A stretch of 64,000 nt of DNA, taken from positions 66,669-130,668 of the forward strand of contig NZ_FQXP01000006.1 of assembly GCF_900130005.1 (NCBI RefSeq), given 5' to 3'. Position 1 is the stretch's first letter, and every line of letters starts with the position of its first letter. Positions 44,697 to 52,647 of the stretch are shown piece after piece. Below the pieces are notes generated by a model, which saw only the letters and a program-made list of their open reading frames with translations, was not told where the DNA came from and ran no database searches. Source of the stretch: Clostridium collagenovorans DSM 3089 (GTDB taxonomy: Bacteria; Bacillota; Clostridia; Clostridiales; Clostridiaceae). A program made the position numbers and the translations under genes.

Positions 44697-44709
44697 TTAG
44701 AGAAATTCA

Positions 44710-44815
44710 TATAGACAAATCAAAGATTTGCATATGGTTTAGGGAAACTCCTTCTCACGATGTTCGAAGGAGTAAATTCACATTAGCCAAATCGAAGATT
44801 TGGATGTTCATTTAG
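44710..44815 (+). repeat. Further copies of the 72-bp double-hairpin repeat before flgK
   Basis: A partial unit (CAAATCAAAGATTTG...GGTTTAGGG, 44714-44740) is followed by a full unit (44741-44815) nearly identical to those at 43787-44002. It again runs directly into the ribosome binding site of the next gene (flgK). Confidence 0.88.
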
Positions 44816-44826
44816 GGGGGATACAT

Positions 44827-46113
44827 ATGGCAAATTTATTGGGAAGCCTTCATTCGGCAGCATCAGGAATGAGAGCGAGTCAAATAGCGATACAAACAAC
44901 ATCACATAATGTTACAAATATGAAAACTCCAGGGTATAGCAGGCAAAGGGTAGAACAAAGTGCAAATAGACCTTTTAGTCAGCCAGGGCTTAATAGTCAT
45001 TTAGGTGCAGGACAGCTTGGAACAGGGGTACAAGTTAATGATATTACAAGAATAAGAAACAGTTTTTATGATTTTCAATTTAGAAGTGAAAGTCATAGCT
45101 ATGGGGATGTAAGTGTAAAGTATGATTATTATAAAAGTATGGAAATCATATTCGATGAACCTTCAAATAATTCAATCTCATCATCACTTAATAAATTCTT
45201 TAATGGATGGAATGAGTTATCTAAGGACCCTAACAATGTAGGAGCTAAAAATATTGCAGTAGAGAATGCTAAATACTTAGCTAATAACATAAATAAAGTA
45301 AGTAAAAAGTTAGATACTTTACAAGAAAACTTAAACAAGCAGTCAGAGGATATTTTAGCAGATGTAAATCAAAGTCTTACAGCTCTTAAAGATTTAGAGA
45401 AAAGCATAAAAATAGTAGAAGCTACAGGAAAAAGTCCAAATGATTTGTTAGATGAAAGAGATAAAATATTAGATGACTTAAGTTTTAAAATAAATATATA
45501 TGATGATGATGTAAAGGCTGCTATGCAAGATGGTAAACTTGAACAAGCTGAGGTTGATAAATTAATTAAGGACAACAAGCTTTCAGGGGAACTAGGCGCA
45601 ACAGCTGAAATGAATAAGGAAATAGATAAGTATAAGGAAAAGGTTGAAGAATTAGCAAAGGTAATTGCAAGCAATGTAAATAAGGTTGCAGGACAAGAAA
45701 TCTTTATTTTTGATGCCAAGGGTGATGAAATGCTTTCTGTAAATCCAGAGATTTTAGAAGATGTATCAAAGCTTGAGATGACATCAGACTTAGCAACTGA
45801 ATTATATAAATTAAAGGATAAGAAGGTAACCTTTGGAGAAGCTCCAAATCAAAAGGAATTAACAATAAATAATTTTTATAATAATACTATTCAGGAGTTA
45901 GGAAAAGCATCACAAACTGTTATAAGACAAGAAGCTAATCAAAGTAAAATATTAGCGAGTATAGATAAGTCAAGAATGAGTGTATCAGGAGTTGCTTTAG
46001 ATGAAGAAATGATTAACTTAGTACAATTTCAACATGCATATAATGCAAGTGCAAAGGTTGTATCTACTGTTGATGCTTTACTGGATGTAGTAATTAATGG
46101 GCTAATTAGATAA
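44827..46113 (+). CDS. flgK: Flagellar hook-associated protein 1
   Basis: The 428-residue protein starts with the rod/hook signature LLGSLHSAASGMRASQIAIQ and NVTNMKTPGYSRQRV, and ends with the FlgK C-terminal helix (ALDEEMINLVQFQHAYNASA). The middle is helical and shorter than in many FlgK proteins. FlgK joins hook and filament outside the cell. The start is ATG 44827 with GGGGGG before it; an ATG at 44800 lies in the repeat. It forms an operon with flgL, 14 nt downstream. Confidence 0.93.
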   Translation: MANLLGSLHSAASGMRASQIAIQTTSHNVTNMKTPGYSRQRVEQSANRPFSQPGLNSHLGAGQLGTGVQVNDITRIRNSFYDFQFRSESHSYGDVSVKYDYYKSMEIIFDEPSNNSISSSLNKFFNGWNELSKDPNNVGAKNIAVENAKYLANNINKVSKKLDTLQENLNKQSEDILADVNQSLTALKDLEKSIKIVEATGKSPNDLLDERDKILDDLSFKINIYDDDVKAAMQDGKLEQAEVDKLIKDNKLSGELGATAEMNKEIDKYKEKVEELAKVIASNVNKVAGQEIFIFDAKGDEMLSVNPEILEDVSKLEMTSDLATELYKLKDKKVTFGEAPNQKELTINNFYNNTIQELGKASQTVIRQEANQSKILASIDKSRMSVSGVALDEEMINLVQFQHAYNASAKVVSTVDALLDVVINGLIR

Positions 46114-46127
46114 GTTGGAGGAAAATT

Positions 46128-47063
46128 ATGAGAATCACTAATGGAAGTATGATGAGTAGTTATTTAAGAGAGGTTCAAAGTAACCTTCAAACTATGGACA
46201 AGTTAAACACACAATTAACTACAACTAAACAAATTAATAAGATATCTGATGATCCGCTTAAAACAATAAAGATATTAAATTTAAATAATGAGATAGAAGA
46301 TGTTGAAAAGTACAATTATAATTGTGATGAAATTACAGGATGGTTAGAGCTTACAGATGAAGCACTAGGAACTGTATCAAATTTAACTACTGATATTAAA
46401 ACTCTTTTAACATCAATAAGTGGTACCTTTGGTAAGGACGAGATAAAAGCAGTTCAGTCAGAGGTTAATGAAAAGATTAAACAAATTGGAGAGGCAATGA
46501 ATACAACCTATGCAGGGAAGTATGTCTTTGGTGGAAGTTTAACAGATGAAGCACCTGTTAAGATTGAGACAGATAAGGATGGAAATGTATCATTAACTGT
46601 TAATAATGCAGGGGATGCCAAATTAAATGATAAGTTAAACACTGTAGTATCTAGTGGAATAAAGGTTGATTATAACTTAACTCTTAATGATATAACAAAA
46701 ACTAATGGTGCAGAAACAGGCTCAACAAGTGGACTGGAATTATTAAATGATTTATCTAAAAAACTTAACGAGGATCCGATAAATATGGATGATTTACATA
46801 AAATATCCAAGGATTTAGAAGGGTACATGAGTGATATATTAAATAATAGAGCTATAGTTGGAGCGAGAACTAATACCGTGGAGCAAGTGAAGGATAACAA
46901 CGAAGATAATATCTTAGAGATGAAGACTGCACTTTCTGTTACACAGGATGTTAATAGTGTTGAAAAATTTATTGAATTAAAATCAGCAGAAATGGTGTAT
47001 AATGCTAGTCTTCAGGTTAGCTCTAAATTGTTTCAAACTACAATATTAGATTACTTGAGATAG
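46128..47063 (+). CDS. flgL: Flagellar hook-associated protein 3
   Basis: A 311-residue flagellin-fold protein. The N-terminal MRITNGSMMSSYLREVQSNL, with KISDDPLKTIKIL, matches FlgL rather than flagellin (which has GDDAAGLAIS), and the C terminus ends in a helix with SSKLFQTTILDYLR. It is the second hook-filament junction protein. TTGGAGG precedes the ATG. fliW follows 11 nt downstream, the usual Firmicutes order. Confidence 0.93.
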   Translation: MRITNGSMMSSYLREVQSNLQTMDKLNTQLTTTKQINKISDDPLKTIKILNLNNEIEDVEKYNYNCDEITGWLELTDEALGTVSNLTTDIKTLLTSISGTFGKDEIKAVQSEVNEKIKQIGEAMNTTYAGKYVFGGSLTDEAPVKIETDKDGNVSLTVNNAGDAKLNDKLNTVVSSGIKVDYNLTLNDITKTNGAETGSTSGLELLNDLSKKLNEDPINMDDLHKISKDLEGYMSDILNNRAIVGARTNTVEQVKDNNEDNILEMKTALSVTQDVNSVEKFIELKSAEMVYNASLQVSSKLFQTTILDYLR

Positions 47064-47074
47064 GGGTAAGACAA

Positions 47075-47470
47075 ATGAAGGTAAGATTTAATAAAGGTAT
47101 ACCAGGTTTTGATACACTTAGAGAATTTGAAATAAAAAATTTAGAGGGTAATGATAGATTTAAGATACTTCAATCGGAGGAAAAAGAAATAAGCTTTGTA
47201 ACTGTGAATCCCTTTGATATTTATAGTGAATATGAGATAAACTTAAATGATGAAACTATAAAAGAACTTGCAATAGAAAATGCAGAGGATGTTTTAATTT
47301 TAAGCATAATAACACTTGGTAAAACCTTAGAGACAAGTACTATGAATTTAAAGGCTCCTGTTGTTATTAATATAAAAAATGGCTTAGGGAAGCAATTTAT
47401 ATTAAAAAGTGAAAGCTATGAAACAAAGCATCCTTTAATAAGGAGAGAGCAGAATGTTAGTAATCAATAG
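47075..47470 (+). CDS. fliW: Flagellar assembly factor FliW
   Basis: The 131-residue protein shows the FliW features: GIPGF near the N terminus, FVTVNPF in the middle and LKAPVVINIKNGLGKQ near the end. FliW binds CsrA and relieves its repression of flagellin translation; free flagellin in turn binds FliW. Its 3' end overlaps csrA by 17 nt, so the two antagonists are translationally coupled. AGGGG is placed before the ATG. Confidence 0.95.
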   Translation: MKVRFNKGIPGFDTLREFEIKNLEGNDRFKILQSEEKEISFVTVNPFDIYSEYEINLNDETIKELAIENAEDVLILSIITLGKTLETSTMNLKAPVVINIKNGLGKQFILKSESYETKHPLIRREQNVSNQ

Positions 47471-47666
47471 AAAGAAAGATGAATCAATATTAATTGGTGA
47501 TGACATTGAAATTAAAATAGCAAAAATAGAAGATGGAAGTGTAAAGATAGCTATTTCAGCACCGAGAGAAGTAACTATACTTAGAAAAGAAATACTAGAT
47601 AAAGTAAAAGAAGAAAATAAGAATGCTATAAACAAGGACTTAGATATCCTAAAGTTGCTTAAGTAG
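47454..47666 (+). CDS. csrA: Translational regulator CsrA
   Basis: A 70-residue RNA-binding protein beginning MLVINRKKDESILIGDDIEI and containing the conserved ISAPREVTILRKEI. The RNA-contact residues near L4/R6 and R44 are in place (exact numbering approximate). CsrA dimers block translation by binding GGA-loop hairpins around ribosome binding sites; such hairpins are present ahead of both flagellin genes in this window. AAGGAGAGAG, inside fliW, precedes the ATG. Confidence 0.96.
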   Translation: MLVINRKKDESILIGDDIEIKIAKIEDGSVKIAISAPREVTILRKEILDKVKEENKNAINKDLDILKLLK

Positions 47667-47678
47667 GAGGCTTTGAGA

Positions 47679-48059
47679 ATGTATACAACAAATCCATATA
47701 ATGCATACAAACAAAACACAGTAAAGATGGCGTCAAAGGAACAGTTATTACTTATGTTAGTTGATGGTGCGGTTAAATATACTAAGATAGCAAAACTAGC
47801 TATTGAGCAGAAAGACATAGCAAAGGCTCATAAGGAACTTACTAGAGTTCAGGATATCTTTACAGAATTAATGTCAACTTTAGATAGAAATGCTGGTGAA
47901 ACGGCAGAAAACCTATTGAATCTTTATGAATTTATTAAGACACAGTTAGCACAGGCTAATATTAAAAAAGATGTGAAAATAATAGATGAAACCTTACCGA
48001 TTATAGAAGAGATTAGAGATATGTGGCATGAGGTAAATAAAAAAGCTAAGGGACTGTAA
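47679..48059 (+). CDS. fliS: Flagellin export chaperone FliS
   Basis: The 126-residue helical protein begins MYTTNPYNAYKQNTVKMASK and has LLLMLVDGAVKYTKIA, a clear FliS signature, with EIRDMWHEV at the end. It caps the flagellin C terminus before export. ATG 47679 is chosen because TAGGAGG lies 8 nt upstream; a TTG two codons earlier is possible but less well spaced. It lies between csrA and fliD, the common order. Confidence 0.95.
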   Translation: MYTTNPYNAYKQNTVKMASKEQLLLMLVDGAVKYTKIAKLAIEQKDIAKAHKELTRVQDIFTELMSTLDRNAGETAENLLNLYEFIKTQLAQANIKKDVKIIDETLPIIEEIRDMWHEVNKKAKGL

Positions 48060-48073
48060 AGGAGGGGGAACTT

Positions 48074-49525
48074 ATGACATCAGTAAATTCAGTGAGAATA
48101 CCAGGACTTGCATCTGGAATTGATACTGATCAAATGGTAAAGGATATGCTAATTGGTGAGCAAAATAAGATAGATAAAGCAAGTCAAACTCAACAAAGTA
48201 ATAAATGGAAGCAACAAACCTATAGAGAGGTTATAAAAAGTGTAAAGGGATTATATGATAAGTACTTTACTGCAACATCACCAGATTACATTTTAGGAAG
48301 TAAATCTTTTAGTAGTATAACTGTTAACAGCTCTAATAGTAATGTTATAAGCGCAACTGCAGGGGCAGGAGCTAAGAATATAAATTATAAATTTAAAGTG
48401 GATAAAATGGCTCAACCAGCGAAGGTAGAAAGCAAAAACTTAGGTAAAGATGATGTTATATCTGATGTTGATACGAAAATAACTATAAATGGTAAAGATA
48501 TAAACATTAAAGCTGGAGCTAAGGTAAATGATGTAGTTAAGAATATAAACGATACATTTAAAGAAGGCGAAGTGAAGGCATCTTATAGTGAGATGACAGG
48601 AAAGTTTACCATAGAGACTGGCAAGACGGGAGTATCATCAGAGCTTAAGCTTGAAGGAGATGTATTTACCAAACTAGATATGGACCTTAGCGCAAAGGGA
48701 AGTAATAATAAGGTAATGGTATTTCCAGCAGACACTACAAATCCATTACCAGCAGATGCACTTAAGGTAATAGAAAGTGAATCTAATACATTTACTATAG
48801 ATAATATAACTTATAGTGTAAATGGTGTAAGTGATGAGCTTATATCAATGACTTCAAAAACTGATACAAAAGAGACTGTAGATAAAATGAAGTCATTCTT
48901 AGAAGATTATAATAAAATGATGGATAGCATTTATAATCAAGTAACTCAAAAGAAAAATAAGGACTATCCTCCACTTACAGAGGCTCAAAAGAAAGATATG
49001 AGCAAAGAGGAAATTGAAAAGTGGGAAGAAAAGGCTAAGGTAGGCTTGCTTAGAAATGATAGAGAACTAAGAAGCTTTATGGAAGATATAAAGGGAGCAA
49101 TTTTCAGTACCGTAGAAGGTAGTGGAATGAAACTTAGCGATATAGGGATAAATTTAGATTCCGATTATAATAAACCAGGACAGCTTAAATTAGATGAAGA
49201 TAAATTTAAAAAAGCATTAGAAACTAACGGAGACTTAGTTTATGAAACAGTAACAGGTGCCTTTAGTAAGGTAAAGGATATAACATATAAATACGCAGGA
49301 AGCTCTACAAGTATATTTGCTCAGAAATCCGGTATAGAAAAATCAGCTTCAGAAACAAATAATTTATTTTCAGAGCAAATAAGAAAGCAAGAGAAATATA
49401 TAAAGGACTTAACTGCTAAGATGAATAAGAGAGAGCAAGCATTATATGCTAAATTTGCAAGACTAGAATCTAGTATGAATAAATTAAACTCTCAAATGAA
49501 TTATCTTATGAGTGAGATGTCATAG
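48074..49525 (+). CDS. fliD: Flagellar filament cap protein
   Basis: A 483-residue protein with the FliD N-terminal domain (SVRIPGLASGIDTDQMV), a beta-rich middle and a C-terminal coiled region (EKYIKDLTAKMNKREQALYA). FliD forms the filament cap under which flagellin is added. AAAGGAGGGGG stands before the ATG. The fliT-like gene begins 3 nt after the stop. Confidence 0.95.
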   Translation: MTSVNSVRIPGLASGIDTDQMVKDMLIGEQNKIDKASQTQQSNKWKQQTYREVIKSVKGLYDKYFTATSPDYILGSKSFSSITVNSSNSNVISATAGAGAKNINYKFKVDKMAQPAKVESKNLGKDDVISDVDTKITINGKDINIKAGAKVNDVVKNINDTFKEGEVKASYSEMTGKFTIETGKTGVSSELKLEGDVFTKLDMDLSAKGSNNKVMVFPADTTNPLPADALKVIESESNTFTIDNITYSVNGVSDELISMTSKTDTKETVDKMKSFLEDYNKMMDSIYNQVTQKKNKDYPPLTEAQKKDMSKEEIEKWEEKAKVGLLRNDRELRSFMEDIKGAIFSTVEGSGMKLSDIGINLDSDYNKPGQLKLDEDKFKKALETNGDLVYETVTGAFSKVKDITYKYAGSSTSIFAQKSGIEKSASETNNLFSEQIRKQEKYIKDLTAKMNKREQALYAKFARLESSMNKLNSQMNYLMSEMS

Positions 49526-49528
49526 GCT

Positions 49529-49852
49529 ATGATAGAAGAATATAAAAATATCTCAATAGAGATAATGGACATATTAAAAATTGAAAATGTAAATGAATAT
49601 GAGTTAGAAGCTAGATTTATTAAAAGACAAGAAATTCTTGATAAGTCTACTGAGGAAGAGTTAGAAGACTTTAGAAAAAACTATAGAAAGTCCGGAATAT
49701 ATGAAATAGATGAAGAGATAAAAAATAAACTACAAAAAGTAATTGGTGATGTGAAAAAGGAACTTAGTGATTACAAAGAAAAAAAGGCTGTTAATTTTGC
49801 TTATGCAAATATAAATAAAACTAATTTAAATATTTTTTCAAAAAAAGTGTAA
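49529..49852 (+). CDS. FliT-like flagellar chaperone (tentative)
   Basis: A 107-residue helical, charged protein directly after fliD, the position of fliT in many Firmicutes. It ends AYANINKTNLNIFSKKV, a tail with Asn-rich character. Sequence resemblance to FliT is weak by eye, so the call rests mainly on position, size and helix content. The ribosome binding site is weak, which suggests coupling to fliD. Its stop codon overlaps the -35 element of the flagellin promoter. Confidence 0.5.
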   Translation: MIEEYKNISIEIMDILKIENVNEYELEARFIKRQEILDKSTEEELEDFRKNYRKSGIYEIDEEIKNKLQKVIGDVKKELSDYKEKKAVNFAYANINKTNLNIFSKKV

Positions 49853-49876
49853 AGTTTTGAGAAAATAGTACGATAT
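49850..49876 (+). promoter_or_regulatory. SigD promoter of flagellin gene 1
   Basis: TAAA (49850-49853), 15 nt, TACGATAT (49869-49876): six of eight matches to the -10 consensus GCCGATAT. The same spacing and bases recur before flagellin gene 2. Confidence 0.85.
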
Positions 49877-49910
49877 ATAATAATATAAGGAAAAAAAGCC
49901 TTTAAGAAGA

Positions 49911-49943
49911 CAACAAGGATGTTGAAAAATGACAACTAGGGAG
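49911..49943 (+). promoter_or_regulatory. CsrA-binding sites in flagellin 1 leader
   Basis: CAACA-AGGA-TGTTG (49911-49924) is a 5-bp hairpin with GGA in the loop and contains ACAAGGATGT, matching the core of the CsrA consensus. A second GGA lies in the ribosome binding site GGGAG (49939-49943), as in the two-site hag leader of B. subtilis. Confidence 0.8.
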
Positions 49944-49953
49944 AGTGTAAACT

Positions 49954-51135
49954 ATGAGAATTAACACAAACATCAATGCTATGACAGCAACAAACCAAGC
50001 AGCAAGAAATACAGCTTTAGCTGGAAATTCAATGGGCAAATTAGCTTCAGGCTTAAGAATCAACAAAGCTGGAGATGATGCAGCAGGACTTGCAATCTCT
50101 GAAAAAATGAGAAGTCAAATCAGAGGAATGGAGCAAGCTAACAGAAACACTCAAGACGGTGTATCTTTAGTTCAAACAGCAGAGGGAGCTACAGAAGAAA
50201 TTGGAAACATAGTTCAAAGAATGAGAGAACTATCAGTACAAGCTTCAAACGAAACAAACACTGCAGGAGACAGAACAAAGATAACTGAAGAGTTAACTCA
50301 ACTTCATTCAGAAATCGATAGAATAGCTGATTCAACTCAATTTAATGGTAAAACTATCTTAAATGGAGCTACTAAAGTAGGAGAAAAAATAGAGAAATCT
50401 ATAGATACTGCAACAGGTACTACTATAGAGAACTTTGTTAATAAGGGGTTTGATTTATCAACTATAGCAGATACAACAGCACTTAAAATAACAACAGCTA
50501 CTGATGGTAAGATAACAATGACAGGATTACCAGCTGGAAGTACAGTATCTGCAAAGACAGCAACAACAGATGGTAAATTAGCAGCTGGAGATACCGTTAC
50601 TATAAAGGATTCCAAGGGTGGAGAAATTACATTTAATATTAAAACAACTATGGGAGCTGCAGGAGATGTAGTAATTGGTAAGGTAAAAGATACTAAAGTA
50701 GATATCAAAGGAAGTTCAGTAGATCTTCAAGTTGGAGCTAACACATCTGCATCAGAGAGTCTTAATGTTAAAATCATTAATGTTAATACTACAGAATTAG
50801 GATTAACTAAAGATGCAATAGCTGGAATTAAGGCAGAAGGAACTGCAGGAACAACTGCTGCTAAAACTATGATAGACAACCTAGACAAAGCTTTAGAAAC
50901 TCTTAATACTTCAAGAGCTAACTTAGGTGCTATGCAAAATAGATTAGAAGCTACTTCTTCTAACTTAACTACTTCAACAGAGAATTTATCTGCTGCTGAA
51001 TCAAGAATAAGAGACGTTGATGTTGCTAAAGAAATGATTAACTTATCTAAGTTAAATCTTTTATCACAAGCATCTCAAGCAATGGTTATGCAAGCTAAAC
51101 AACAACCAGAAAGTGTTATGCAATTATTAAGATAG
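49954..51135 (+). CDS. Flagellin 1
   Basis: A 393-residue flagellin. The conserved N terminus (MRINTNINAMTATNQAARNT, with GDDAAGLAISEKMRSQIRGM) and C terminus (SRIRDVDVAKEMINLSKLNL, ending ESVMQLLR) form the D0/D1 coiled coil, and residues about 135-290 are a Thr/Ala/Gly-rich variable domain exposed on the filament. The central part differs from flagellin 2 while the ends are almost identical. ACTAGGGAGAGTG precedes the ATG. It is exported through the flagellum with FliS, and a lysine methylase gene (fliB) lies downstream of both flagellin genes. Confidence 0.97.
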   Translation: MRINTNINAMTATNQAARNTALAGNSMGKLASGLRINKAGDDAAGLAISEKMRSQIRGMEQANRNTQDGVSLVQTAEGATEEIGNIVQRMRELSVQASNETNTAGDRTKITEELTQLHSEIDRIADSTQFNGKTILNGATKVGEKIEKSIDTATGTTIENFVNKGFDLSTIADTTALKITTATDGKITMTGLPAGSTVSAKTATTDGKLAAGDTVTIKDSKGGEITFNIKTTMGAAGDVVIGKVKDTKVDIKGSSVDLQVGANTSASESLNVKIINVNTTELGLTKDAIAGIKAEGTAGTTAAKTMIDNLDKALETLNTSRANLGAMQNRLEATSSNLTTSTENLSAAESRIRDVDVAKEMINLSKLNLLSQASQAMVMQAKQQPESVMQLLR

Positions 51136-51152
51136 TCAATATGAAATTTTTA

Positions 51153-51180
51153 GGGTAAAGCACATGCTTTACCCTTTATT
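51153..51180 (+). terminator. Terminator of flagellin gene 1
   Basis: A perfect 9-bp stem (51153-51161 with 51166-51174), a 4-nt loop and TTTATT. Confidence 0.85.
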
Positions 51181-51255
51181 AATATGTAAAAAAGAAATCT
51201 TATAAGAAAAAACAAGAATTGATAAAATAATTTGAACATTTTTTCAAAAAGAGTG

Positions 51256-51282
51256 TAAAGTTTTCAAGAATCAGTACGATAT
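51256..51282 (+). promoter_or_regulatory. SigD promoter of flagellin gene 2
   Basis: TAAA (51256-51259), 15 nt, TACGATAT (51275-51282), identical elements to those of flagellin gene 1. Confidence 0.85.
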
Positions 51283-51313
51283 ATAATAACATAAGGTGAA
51301 AAGACCTTTAAAA

Positions 51314-51346
51314 TGACATGGATGTCAAATAATTAAAACTAGGGAG
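51314..51346 (+). promoter_or_regulatory. CsrA-binding sites in flagellin 2 leader
   Basis: TGACA-TGGA-TGTCA (51314-51327) forms a 5-bp hairpin with GGA in the loop. A second GGA is in the ribosome binding site GGGAG (51342-51346). The stem bases differ from those of flagellin 1 while the pairing is kept, which supports a selected structure. Confidence 0.8.
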
Positions 51347-51357
51347 AGTGTAAAATT

Positions 51358-52539
51358 ATGAGAATTAACACAAATATCAATGCTATGACAGCAACAAACC
51401 AAGCAGCAAAAAACACAGGTTTAGCTGGAAATTCAATGAACAAATTAGCTTCAGGCTTAAGAATCAACAAAGCTGGAGATGACGCAGCAGGACTTGCAAT
51501 CTCTGAAAAAATGAGAAGCCAAATCAGAGGAATGGAGCAAGCTAACAGAAACACTCAAGACGGTGTATCTTTAGTTCAAACAGCAGAGGGAGCTACAGAA
51601 GAAATTGGAAACATAGTTCAAAGAATGAGAGAACTATCAGTACAAGCTTCAAACGAAACAAACACTGCAGGAGACAGAACAAAGATAACTGAAGAGTTAA
51701 CTCAACTTCATTCAGAAATCGATAGAATAGCTGATTCAACTCAATTTAATGGTAAAAAGATATTAAATGGTGCAGAAAAAGTTGGTACAAAGGTTGGAGT
51801 GTCATCATTCGAATCAGGTAAGGATGCAGAGTATGGAATATCTGGGTTAGAAGAACTTGGAGTAAAAGGTGATATTAAAATAACTACTGCGGTAAGTACT
51901 GATACTAAAGGATCAAAACTTACAGTTAAAGTTGGATCAGAGACATTTATATTAGATAACATAACTACTGCTGACAATACAGGAAAATTAAATGCTGGAG
52001 ATTATGTCTTAAAAAGTGGAGATAAAGAAATAACATTTACTGTTAAAACAACTATGACGGCAGCAGCAGGTGCAGATACTAAGATAGCTACGGCTGGAGA
52101 TGTAGATGTTAAAGGAAGCACAGTTAACCTTCAAGTTGGAGCTAATACATCTGCATCAGAGGGACTTAATGTTAAAATAGCTAATGTTAATACTACAGAG
52201 TTAGGATTAACTCAAGCTGCAATAGCTGGAATGAAGGCAGAAGGAGCTACAGGAACAACTGCTGCTAAGACTATGATAAAGAGTTTAGATAAAGCTTTAG
52301 AAACTCTTAATACTTCAAGAGCTAATTTAGGTGCTATGCAAAATAGATTAGAAGCTACTTCTTCTAACTTAACTACTTCAACAGAGAATTTATCTGCTGC
52401 TGAGTCAAGAATAAGAGACGTTGATGTTGCTAAAGAAATGATTAACTTATCTAAGTTAAATCTTTTATCACAAGCTTCTCAAGCAATGACTATGCAAGCT
52501 AAGCAACAACCAGAAAGTGTTATGCAATTATTAAGATAA
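51358..52539 (+). CDS. Flagellin 2
   Basis: A 393-residue flagellin, the same length as flagellin 1. In the first 130 residues only a few positions differ (for example residues 18, 21 and 28), and the last 90 or so are almost the same. The central domain (about residues 140-285) is clearly diverged but shares the VNLQVGANTSASE...LNVKI segment where similarity resumes. It has its own SigD promoter, CsrA hairpin and terminator, so expression can be set separately. Near-identical nucleotide sequence in the ends points to recent duplication or gene conversion. Confidence 0.97.
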   Translation: MRINTNINAMTATNQAAKNTGLAGNSMNKLASGLRINKAGDDAAGLAISEKMRSQIRGMEQANRNTQDGVSLVQTAEGATEEIGNIVQRMRELSVQASNETNTAGDRTKITEELTQLHSEIDRIADSTQFNGKKILNGAEKVGTKVGVSSFESGKDAEYGISGLEELGVKGDIKITTAVSTDTKGSKLTVKVGSETFILDNITTADNTGKLNAGDYVLKSGDKEITFTVKTTMTAAAGADTKIATAGDVDVKGSTVNLQVGANTSASEGLNVKIANVNTTELGLTQAAIAGMKAEGATGTTAAKTMIKSLDKALETLNTSRANLGAMQNRLEATSSNLTTSTENLSAAESRIRDVDVAKEMINLSKLNLLSQASQAMTMQAKQQPESVMQLLR

Positions 52540-52554
52540 TTAATTGTAGTTTTT

Positions 52555-52588
52555 AAAGGATAAAGCTTAGGCTTTATCCTTTATTGAT
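52555..52588 (+). terminator. Terminator of flagellin gene 2
   Basis: AAAGGATAAAGC (52555-52566) pairs with GCTTTATCCTTT (52571-52582), with a 4-nt loop. Confidence 0.87.
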
Positions 52589-52647
52589 ATATATGAGTAA
52601 GTAAAGGGAGTTTATTGATATATATCAATAAAAAAGGGGAAATGATA

